Source: Corydoras sp. C115 (taxonomy: Eukaryota; Chordata; Actinopteri; Siluriformes; Callichthyidae). From it: DNA of 64,000 nt. The notes under the pieces were generated by a model, which saw only the letters and a program-made list of their open reading frames with translations, was not told where the DNA came from and did no database searches. Of the stretch, positions 37,040 through 46,289 are shown piece after piece (positions within the stretch are counted from its first letter, which is position 1; each line of letters opens with the position of its first letter). A program made the translations under genes and the position numbers. The stretch spans positions 1,681,501-1,745,500 of the forward strand of contig JAFMOC010000045.1 in the NCBI GenBank assembly GCA_019802505.1, written 5' to 3'.

Positions 37040-38040
37040 CAACAGGACCTGCGCGCGGCCCATAAACACAGCGCGAGCCGCCTGTCAGGATCACGCCGTC
37101 AAACGCGGCGGAACAAAATACAGACCCGACACACGACGGACAAATCTGTCACGATCGGCGCTTTAAATGGACGATCCAAACGTGACACGCCATTCACGAG
37201 CCGGGAGCTGGCTATGTAAGCATTAGCCAGCTCGCTCCAAAAAAAAAAAGAAAGGAAAAAAAAAAAAAAAAAGCACAAATCGCACCTGCAGGCCCGCTCT
37301 GATCACCGACAGCGCGATGGCTGCCGCCAGGTGTCTGCGGTGATGCCCAAGCCAGGTCTAATAACGCGCGGCCGAGCGAGCGAAGCCCCCGAGACGGGAG
37401 CCGACGTCTGCAAAATGTCATTTCGCAGAGAGCCGTCTGCTTCGCCCTGCGTCTGGCTCGGTGTCACCGCCGCGCTGGCTGCGTGTACAACAGAACGAGG
37501 GCCGGGGCTATTTTCGTCTTACCTCGGAACAGCGTGCGCGGCGGCGGCGGCGTGTCGCGTCGCGTCGCGTCGCGTCTGATCGGGCCGCTCGTCTCGTGCC
37601 AGGTCGCGCCAGGTCGCCGCTTTTGCGCGAGATCAAACGACTCAGACACAACAGCTAGCCCCGGCTAACCCATCCCCGCGGCGCGCGCCGCTCAGCCGGC
37701 GGCCGTCAGTCACCGCCGTCGCGAGCTTCCGCGCGGAGCCGGGCGTCGCCGGAGCCGACAGGGGCGGCCGAGGGAAGGTGCGGAGCCGCGGTTTCGCTCG
37801 GATCCTGGCGTCCTTCCCGTTCCGCCGCCGTTCGGCTACCACCACAATGGACTCGGCTGCACAGATTCGGTCGTATGCATCTGCAGAGGCGCGAGCTGCA
37901 CACCCCGCCCCCGCCGTCGTAAGCGTGCGTGCGTGCGCCCGCGCGCTCGCTCGCTCGCTCGGCGGTGGCACCCGGGTGCACAGCGTTTGAATCCCTCGCT
38001 TTTTTGCTTTTCCCCCCGGAGTCGGTCGCAGGCACACCGA
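37040..38040 (-). promoter_or_regulatory. CpG island, probable fam53c promoter
   Basis: About 1 kb of very high GC and CpG density in otherwise AT-rich sequence. It includes a CGG run near 37540-37552, about five units of GTCGC at 37553-37578, and clusters of GC-box-like sequence. It lies upstream of the fam53c untranslated exons and downstream of the slbp2 3' end, so fam53c is the natural client. The short ORFs that cross it on both strands are by-products of low stop-codon density in GC-rich DNA. Confidence 0.65.
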
Positions 38041-38173
38041 GAAAAAAAAAAAAAAAAAAAAAAACACCGAGTTTACGGGCGACACATGTGAAAACGCAAA
38101 CTCATTATAAAATGTAAAACGCATGTTTATGGAAGACAATGATGCTGTTGCTGTTTAAATAATGGAGACCCCC

Positions 38174-38606
38174 CATGTCCTCCAGTCACATCACCTCCAT
38201 ACCTTTAATCCCCATTCACTTCTGTAATATTTCCAAACATCTTTAAGCAGGTTTAGTGCTGAGTGTTTATGTTGTTACCTCACAGGGAGGTCATTATCAG
38301 TGATGTAAAGGATCACACCACCAACCAGTAATGGACTGCTGCAGGGCTCAGCCATAGGCCCCTTCTTTTTTCCTTGTATTATTTAGACCCCATGTCCTCC
38401 TCGGTCACATCACCTCCATACCTTTAATCCCCACTCACTTCTGTAATATTTCCAAACATCTTTAAGCAGGTTTACTGCGGATTGTTTGTTGTTACCTCAC
38501 AGGGAGGTCATTATCAGTGATGTGAAGGATCACACCACCAACCAGCAATGGACTGCTGCAGGGCTCAGTCATAGGCCCCCTTCTTTTTTCCTTATATTAT
38601 TTATTA
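38174..38606 (+). mobile_element. Tandemly duplicated fragment of a LINE reverse transcriptase
   Basis: Two head-to-tail copies of a 217-base unit (38174-38390 and 38391-38606) that differ at a few positions. In copy 2 one frame reads NGLLQGSVIGPLLFSLYYL, which matches the reverse-transcriptase block xxPQGSVLGPLLFxLY of Jockey/L2/CR1/RTE-type LINEs. In copy 1 the same stretch is more degenerate. Stops lie just upstream, so this is a dead relic that was duplicated after insertion. Confidence 0.65.
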
Positions 38607-39209
38607 TAAAGTCGTGTAAACCTTGTATTGTTAATAAAAGTTTAATAATTTTTTTTTCTGATGCTCATGAGTTTACAAATTTGGTTGCTCTATCCTACTC
38701 AAACAGTGGTTGAACTTTAAGACAGAACTTATGTGCATCAAGCACAGAATCACACATAATACTGCGAAGTACAAACATCAAGAATTTAAACACAACTTTA
38801 TTAGTTTTGCTTTCCACTGCATTAAAGTACACAAAAATACTCAAAAAGTTGAGCAATCAAGTCTGAAAGTGTGAAATGCCAGGGACTTCAAATCATAAAC
38901 AGAAGAAAACAGTGCTTTGGGGACATGGACTGACAATACAAAATTTGTGACAAGTGCCTAAAACAACTAAAAGGTGAGAATACAAACCAGTGAACAAAAA
39001 TGTCAAAGTGGTGAATGTGTGTGAACAGATTTATATAAAATGACCTTGATCATTTGTAGCCAATGATCTGATGCAGAACTACTGCTAACGTGTACTATGA
39101 ACATAAGTGAAGTTGTATTGTACGTCTTGGAAACATACAAGACAAAACAAAGGCACAATTTCACCCCTGAAAATAAGTCCTAGTTATGTGCTGTGGAAAT
39201 GAAGACAAG

Positions 39210-41506
39210 TCAATAAAACCTCCAGAATGGCTGTGAGGCAGAGTTATGGCACATATCAGTCTCGAGAAGAAATCGTAGCCATCCAAGAACATTTTCTTCA
39301 GCAGTTAGGTGACTGTTAAAGGTATAAGCCAGCCCTGAGGTCTCACTTTGCTGGCCTGTTGAATCAGACTGGAAGGACAAAAGTGTACATTAGAATTTAG
39401 AACATGCCAATAAACAACCAACACACATTTAAAGTTCAAACCACTCACCTCAGATATAGGCTTCCAAAAACCACTGGTTAAACCAGCAGCAGGTGAAGAA
39501 AATATTGTGGTGTTCGACAGTGAGGTTTTTCCACTTTGGCCTTCTCCCAGTTCAGTATTCATTTGTTCAAGCAGCCCCTGCCTAAGATCATTCATACACA
39601 ATTAGTTTACATTAAAATACTAAAACTATACTACAAAAAGGTGTTACACTATATTGTGTGTTTATAGCCATATCAGTGAAATTTGACTATACATATGGCA
39701 TGAAAGGTCTTTTATATAAAATACTTAATATGTATGTTCTCTCTAAAAAGGATTGTTAAAAAGCTGGCAAATTGATGCCTTTCCACCTTTCAACAGGCCA
39801 CTATACTGTAATTCACAAACCATGAACATGAAGTGGCACATGAGAACTTCCAGTTGCTATGCAATTTGTGTCAGACATGAACTTATTGTCAAGTAATGGA
39901 CAGTAAGTACAGTCACCTAAAAACTGGACTGTAGTTTATTTATTGTATTTTTCCAATACAAAGACAATGTCAATGTGTCAGAAAATATATTTACCATACC
40001 AGATTTCAGACCACATTTTTAGAAACAAACAACCTTCCAGTAGTTAATGTAGTACTTTAAAAGGCTTGAGGAAATCCTTCTGCTACAACATACATACAGT
40101 TGATCAACTGGGTCGGTTCCTTCCGGATTATCCTGTGACGTCAGTGGTGGGTCCCAAGCATGTAGGGCTCTCCTCCATAACCTAACTTGCATGTCCCAGG
40201 ATCTTCGGCTGTATTTTCGATATTTGTTGGGGGTGGATGGGTGAAATCCAGGAATGCGACGGCGTCTAAAAAAATAAAGTAAAATAGCCGACAAAAATTG
40301 GCATTTTTGATTCCCTCCCTACAAAAATATAATAAAACAAAAACACCAAAAATAAGATTTTTTTAAAAATCATTTAGTGCAATTATTCATCCATAAACAA
40401 AAGTGTTAACTCTTGTTAGGAGTGGCACAGTGTATAGTAGTGTAGCTTTACAGCAAGGGCCTGATTCCAGTTCTTAGAACTTTTTCATGTCCAATAATTC
40501 TTTAAACTTTAAGCATTTGATATTACTAAATGTGATATTATAACTTCTCTCTCACCACTTAAAATGGCTTGAATCTTGTGTATTAAGCTATAAATATCCT
40601 TAGCATCCATTCATTCCTTCTTACTTTGGCACCTGCTTTAGATAGTTTTGGTAGCCACAGGTGTTCTTTCCATACTGAATCTGCTTCTGTCTGCGTTTCA
40701 GTACCGACTCATTGGTCTCTAGTGTTGAAGGATCAGCATTTTGGGAATTCCACCGTATCCTTGGAGATCTGTTAAAGAAATTGAATACTTAACCATCCTC
40801 CCAAGATGTACTTTAGAGTTGTTAAGTAATTTACAACTTCTCAGACCTTTTATGTTCATCTAGGTCCTCTGTTCCAACAGCAACATTGGCTGTAGATATC
40901 TTCAGAATACACCGCTCAAGAATAGAAGATCTATACAGAATCAATTTAATTAGTTAATATAGAGCAGTTAATATATAAATAAAGTATTGGCTTTACATCG
41001 TTAACAGCTAATAGAGACCTGCGAGGTTTGTGCACAGTAGAACAAGTCCGTTCCGCATTCAAAGCAGGTGACTGAGGTGTTCTGGAACTACATAAAGAGC
41101 CAGCCTGAAGAACTAACATCAACACTTACTACCTACAACTTATAGAACTACAAGAAAAACAAACAAACTCAGATTTCGGCTGTAGAAAGTCTGTAGTTGA
41201 CCTTGCAGCCAAAAGCTTAGACCTTTTCCTTCTTACCTGACCAGGCTATCATAAACTGAACTGCAGCCTGGGAGAAGCCAGGGCTCTGGACTACCAGGAG
41301 GAATAGGTTGTGTGATCCTCATGTCTTGGAGTAGTGCTGGGGAGTTGGACCACAAAGGAAAGGAAAAGCCCCTTAAGATCAAGAAACAAAAACTCAGAAT
41401 GAATACAACACCTTCACAAAATTTATCGCACTTAAAGACAGCACTGATAAACTTAAGACCTTTGTTCAAAAGGGCTTTGCAATAAAGTATCAATGTGTGT
41501 TGTCAT
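39210..41506 (-). CDS. slbp2: Histone stem-loop binding protein 2 (oocyte-type SLBP)
   Basis: SLBP proteins bind the 3' stem-loop of replication-dependent histone mRNAs; the SLBP2 paralogue of fish and frogs is oocyte-linked and stores histone mRNA. Eight coding exons: 41460-41506, 41237-41371, 41019-41081, 40847-40930, 40625-40768, 40098-40265, 39449-39581 and 39210-39368; the sum is 933 bases (310 residues) and all phases close. The RNA-binding domain spans two exons: SVLKRRQKQIQYGKNTCGY, then FHPSTPNKYRKYSRRSWDMQ and VRLWRRALHAWDPP. The TPNK threonine, whose phosphorylation tightens RNA binding in SLBP, and SRRSWD are present. The motif SSILERCILKI is typical of the N-terminal part. An AATAAA lies about 410 bp past the stop (38797-38802, minus). 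The first exon is inferred from phase (MTTHIDTLLQSPFEQ). Confidence 0.87.
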
Positions 41507-41885
41507 GCTGACTTTGCTACCTAGCAGGTCCTATAGTTTGTTAGAGCTTTAAATTAACCTCAGGTGCAGTGAAGGCGGAGCCATACAATTAAAGCGCCAA
41601 ATGCTACTAATTACTGTAGGCCTTTTCCTTAAATTATTATTACTGGAAAAATATTTTTATAAACTATTATTTTATAGAAAAGGTAGGTACATTTTTAATA
41701 TGGACCAAAGAGGTAGCTGAAACGTTGCATGTCAATAGATTTTCTCACTGGGGCATTATTAGAAGATATGCATCCAAAGCCTTGCATGTTTTTGTTTTGT
41801 TTAAAAAACAAAGGCAAAGAGACCCTTTTATTAGAAGGTAATTTATTTATTTTTTAGGCTCGTTACTTCAGAATATACCAGAAAA

Positions 41886-42039
41886 AAGTTTTAGATCTCA
41901 GCGATGGATTGGCGCCCTGTCCTGGGTGTATCTGCCCAGCGCCCGAAACCTTCTCCCCTGGATGCCCCCCCCCCCCCACTGTGACCCTAATAGAGGATAA
42001 AGCGGAAGATAATGGATGGATGGATGAAGTTTTAGATCT
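41886..42039 (+). mobile_element. 5'-truncated SINE with 13-bp target duplication
   Basis: Only the 3' third of the SINE is present (from 'cagcgatggattggcgcc'), ending in (GGAT)n. AAGTTTTAGATCT flanks it at 41886-41898 and 42027-42039. A short insertion with a perfect duplication is what target-primed reverse transcription that stopped early would leave. It includes a 14-base C run. Confidence 0.85.
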
Positions 42040-42055
42040 GTGTTATATGCAAAAC

Positions 42056-42420
42056 AATATAATGAGGGGGTGGCACGGTGGCTTCGTGGTTAGCACGTTC
42101 GCCTCTCAGCGCTAGGGATTCCCGGTTCGAATCCCTATCTGGGTGGAGTTTCCATGTTCTCCCCGTGTCCGCGTGGGTTTCCTCCGGGTTCTCCGGTTTC
42201 CTCCCACAGTCCAAAAACATGGATCAAGTTAATTGAGTTCTCTAAATTGCCCCATATAGAGTGTGTGAGTGTGTGAGTGTGTACCCAGCGATGGATTGGC
42301 GCCCTGTCCTGGGTCTATCTGCCCAGCGCCCGAGACGTTCTCCCCTGAATGGGCATGGGGAACCCCACTGCAACCCTAATAGAGGATAAAGCGGGAGATA
42401 ATGAATGAATGAATATAATG
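42056..42420 (+). mobile_element. SINE copy, full length, first of a pair
   Basis: Full-length copy from 'ggtggcacggtgg' at 42068 to (GAAT)n at 42411. AATATAATGAGG precedes it (42056-42067) and follows it (42412-42423). Lies between the divergent starts of slbp2 and zmat2. Confidence 0.88.
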
Positions 42421-42588
42421 AGGGGCGGCACGGTGGCTTAGTGGTTTAGCACGTTCGCCTCTCAGCGCTGGGGATTCCCGGTTCGAATCCCCATCTGGGT
42501 GGAGTTTCCATGTTCTCCCCGTGTCTCCCCGTGACCCTAACAGAGGATAAAGCGGGAGATAATGAATGAATGAATGAATATAATGAGG
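42412..42588 (+). mobile_element. SINE copy with a large internal deletion, second of a pair
   Basis: Directly follows the previous copy and shares its target sequence: AATATAATGAGG recurs at 42412 and again at 42577. The head and the tail are present, but the middle (from 'ccccgtgtc' to 'ccctaa') is gone. Origin by tandem duplication or by a second insertion at the same site cannot be told from this sequence alone. Confidence 0.85.
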
Positions 42589-42822
42589 AATTATGAGCTT
42601 GATCTTCCTTATCCTGATATTTAGAATAAAGTTATGTGATAAAATAAACGCTTTTAATCAGCATAAATTAATAAAACTATGAAACTCCAAACAACTAAAT
42701 AAAAGCTTGCATAATTATTTGTAACTAGCGTCATTTGTTTCTGTTTAATTAATATTAGAGGCTAAGACCTTTATTTTGAAGTCCTCTACTTCCTTTGTCG
42801 GGAAGATAATCAGAAAGGCAAC

Positions 42823-45800
42823 ATGGCGTCTGGCAGTGGGGTAAGCGGAGTGTTGTGGTTACGGTTTAATGTTCTGTTTTGAATGTTACGCTCGTTGCTT
42901 TGTTTCGATCTTTAAATTAAGAATACATAAAGTAAATTACAAAACGCTAATGCGTTCAGAATGAACGCGATGTTTAGCTGCGCAGCTGTTGATGCACTTC
43001 GTTCAATAAAACCAGTTCATCTTATAGAGAGGGAGTTCATTAACAGAGTCGATTCATTCATTCATTCATTCATTCATTATCTCCCGCTTTATCCTCTATT
43101 AGGGTCACAGTGGGGTTCCCCATGCCCATCCAGGGGAGAACGTCTCGGGCGCTGGGCAGATACACCCAGGACAGGCGCCAATCCATCGCTGGGCACACAC
43201 TCACTCACACAGACACACTCTATATGGGGCAATTTGGAGAATTCAATTGACTTGATCCATGTTTTTGGACTGTGGGAGGAAACCGGAGAACCCGGAGGAA
43301 ACCCACGCGTACACGGGGAGAACTCCACCCAGATGGGGATTCGAACCGGGAATCCCCAGCGCTGAGAGGAGAACATGCTAAGCCACCGTGCCACCCACAG
43401 AGTAGGTTGTTACTAAATTTTAAAGTATGAGACGGCACGGTGGCTGAGTGGTTTAGCATGTTCTCCTCTCAGCGCTAGGGATTCCCGGTTCGAATCCCTA
43501 TCTGGGTGGAGTTTCCATGTTCTCCCCGTGTCCGCGTGGGTTTCCTCCGGGTTCTCCGGTTTCCTTCCACAGTCCAAAAACATGGATCAAGTCAATTGAG
43601 TTCTCCAAATTGCCCCATATAGAGTGTGTCTGTGTGAGTGAGTGTGTGCCCAGCGATGGATTGGTGGCACCCTGTCCTGCGCCCGAAACGTTCTCCCCTG
43701 GATGGGCATGGGGAACCCCACCGCGACCCTAATAGAGGATAAAGCGGGAGATAATGAATGAATGAATTAAAGTTTGATTATAATAATCACACCACACACA
43801 TTCAGTTCATTCCTGTTCAGAGACACATTACAACATTACCTCCCTGTTCATTTGCTTATCAGTCGCTTTGGATCAAAGCGTCCTCTTCAGTGACCAAGTT
43901 TATTTAAATGCATCGACACTAAAGTGCTGACACGTTGCTGTGTTGTGCTGACGGGTCTAACACTGTCCACTTTATTAACAGAGGCAGTAGCTCATCGGTT
44001 ATCCTCTAATTCATGCTCACATGAATCAGTTAAGGTGTAAGCTCTCACTGTTCTCAATGATGGAGGGGCAGTGGATAACAAACACAGACTGTGCAACAAC
44101 AAATGTCTCTAATTGTACATCTATAAGCTAAAGCGATCTTGCTTTAGATGTAGTCCTTATGTTTGTGGACTACAGAACATACTGCATACCCCATTCTCTA
44201 TGGGTCTGAACCGCAATAGTACCACCACAGAGCAGGTATTATTTATTTGGTGCATTATTTCTATCCCAGCACTGTCACTGGGGTGGAGAAATGAAACTAC
44301 TGCTGCACTAACCCCCCCACCCTCACTGCATCAGTGTAACTGCTGAACTGACAAACAATCCACCACCCAAATTATACCTGTTCTGTGATGCTCCTGACCA
44401 ATTGAGAACAGAGAACCATCAGGGAACAACAGTCTGTAATTGTAAAACTACAAAGTCCATCTGTATGCTAAGTAGAGGAAATGATGAACAGAGCAAGAAG
44501 GCATTGTGTCCTACCTTTTGACTCGTACTGAACATTCTGACACTATGTATAGCGTAAAGTAAATAAATAATAAGCTTCTTAATTGCTAATTCTTTTTTCC
44601 CCCAGTCGAAAAATGATTTCCGACGCAAGTGGGACAAAGATGAGTATGAGCAACTGGCTCAGAAGCGTCTCACTGAGGAGAGGGAGAAAAAAGATGGTGA
44701 GTAATTTAATATGAAGTGTGTAAAATACACGAGGCACACATTTGATTGACCCACATTTCTCCTTGGTTCTCTAGGCAAACCTACCCCCCCAGTCAAACGA
44801 GAGATGCTGCGTCACCGAGACTATAAGGTGGATTTGGAATCCAAACTGGGCAAAACGATTGTCATCACAAAAACTACACCACAAGCCGAGATGGGCGGGT
44901 GAGTTCTCTCTCCATGGTGTGTAATGTTTAGGATTTCTGCTAAAAATATTCTCCACAAGGTGGCGCCCACAGCTGCTTTCCAGGTGGGGTCACCAGGCTG
45001 TTTGTGTGTGGCTTCTGCAGACTTGCCAAGATGGGTAGAGTGAATGAAAATCAGGAAGCTGTAACTGGTTTAAGAATCTGATGTATTCAATCACTTTGTA
45101 ATTCATTTAACAACAAATACAAACAGACAAAAAAAACATTATAGATATAAGTAGTTCCTTGAAAGTAAGTCCCAAGAACTGTTTGTTCATAAAATAAAGG
45201 TTCTATATGAATGCAAAAAACCACCAAAATGGTAGTTTAAGAGCTCCAATAATCCATTAATTAGTAAAATATGTTAGTAAAAAAAATTGTTCTTACTTTT
45301 ATTAGTGTCTTAAAGAAATGATATTTTTCTTCCAACAACAAAATATGAACGAATTATTTTTAATAAATATAAATTAATTTAATTCTGAATGGATTTGAAA
45401 ACGTCAATAAAAATATTAAATCAATAATTGTAATTAGTTTATCATTTGTGCTGTTTTACATTCAGGTACTACTGTAATGTCTGTGATTGTGTGGTGAAAG
45501 ACTCCATCAACTTTTTGGATCATATCAATGGCAAGAAACGTAAGTATTTTGTTTTTAGCTATTAATTGGTGTTTCTCAAAACATATTCCGTACTTTAAGC
45601 AAGTCAGCTTTGTTTAAACTTTTTCTAGACCAGCGAAACTTGGGAATGTCGATGCGTGTGGAGCGCTCTTCATTAGACCAAGTTAAAAAACGATTTGAGG
45701 TGAATAAGAAGAAAATGGAGGAAAAACAGAAGGAATATGATTTTGAGGAAAGAATGAAGGAGCTCCGGGAAGAGGTTTGTACTCCGACTTAGCTCCTTCT

Positions 45801-46289
45801 AATGAAAATAAAATACTAATGAAAATGGTACAACTATTGAATGAATAATGAATTCTGCAGCTGGGGGCATTATAGGGCAGGATCGGATATTTGAGAATAG
45901 ATATTTGATTTGTCCGAACACAGCGCTCAGTTGTGTAGTTTTATATAATGTCTCTGTATGATGTCAACAGATGTTAATACAATGAGTTTATCTGTGGATG
46001 AGAAGCTTGTGGCATGAAAAAAAAACAGTCACTGAATATTCTTTTCTAATGTATAGATGTGTGAAATCAGAGGTAAATGTATATGTAAAACGTATGTTTG
46101 CTATATTAAGGTCTATATTAAGGCTTTCTTATTCTTTTGATTTAGGAAGAAAAAGCAAAGGCCTACAAGAAGGAAAAGCTGAAAGAAAAGAAAAGAAAAG
46201 CAGAGGAAGAACTGCATTTTGAAGATGATGATGAAATGGCTGCCATAATGGGATTCTCAGGGTTTGGTTCCTCCAAAAAGGGTCACTGA
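42823..46289 (+). CDS. zmat2: Zinc finger matrin-type protein 2 (Snu23 homologue)
   Basis: ZMAT2 is a nuclear component of the spliceosome B complex, linked to the U4/U6.U5 tri-snRNP. Exons: 42823-42840, 44606-44696, 44775-44898, 45466-45539, 45629-45774 and 46146-46289; 597 bases, 198 residues against 199 in mammals, with phases closing throughout. The protein starts MASGSGSKNDFRRKWDKDEY. A U1-type C2H2 finger lies near residues 79-103 (YYCNVCD, then H97 and H103 in FLDHINGKKH). A charged coiled segment follows (EVNKKKMEEKQKEYDFEER), and the end is GFSGFGSSKKGH. AATAAA follows at 46660-46665. It runs divergently from slbp2; intron 1 holds two facing SINE copies. Identity is essentially certain. 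Confidence 0.96.
43043..43403 (-). mobile_element. SINE copy in zmat2 intron 1, reverse orientation
   Basis: Full-length reverse copy with the (ATTC)n tail on the left and the tRNA-like head on the right. ACAGAGT on each side (43043-43049 and 43397-43403) is a plausible short target duplication. It faces the forward copy that starts about 30 bp further on. Confidence 0.85.
43419..43773 (+). mobile_element. SINE copy in zmat2 intron 1, forward orientation
   Basis: Forward full-length copy ending in (GAAT)n. TTAAAGT at 43419-43425 and 43767-43773 is a plausible 7-bp target duplication. Head-to-head with the previous copy, which makes an imperfect inverted repeat of about 330 bp per arm. Confidence 0.85.
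43935..44530 (+). repeat. Diverged interspersed repeat, copy 2 of 3
   Basis: Shares ordered blocks with the stretch at 12490-12900 ('ggtgcattatt', 'atcccagcactgtcactg', 'atacctgttctgtgatgctcctgacc', 'cagtctgtaattgtaaaactacaaagt') and ends shortly before zmat2 exon 2. No coding capacity. Class not certain. Confidence 0.6.

Noticed and set aside
37331..38035. Several overlapping ORFs on both strands in the CpG island
   Set aside because: GC-rich DNA has few stop codons; the readings are Arg/Ala-rich, low in complexity and not conserved.
41019..41104. Longer form of slbp2 exon 3 using the acceptor at 41105
   Set aside because: That acceptor gives the wrong phase from exon 2 and leads to a stop; the acceptor before 41081 restores the frame.
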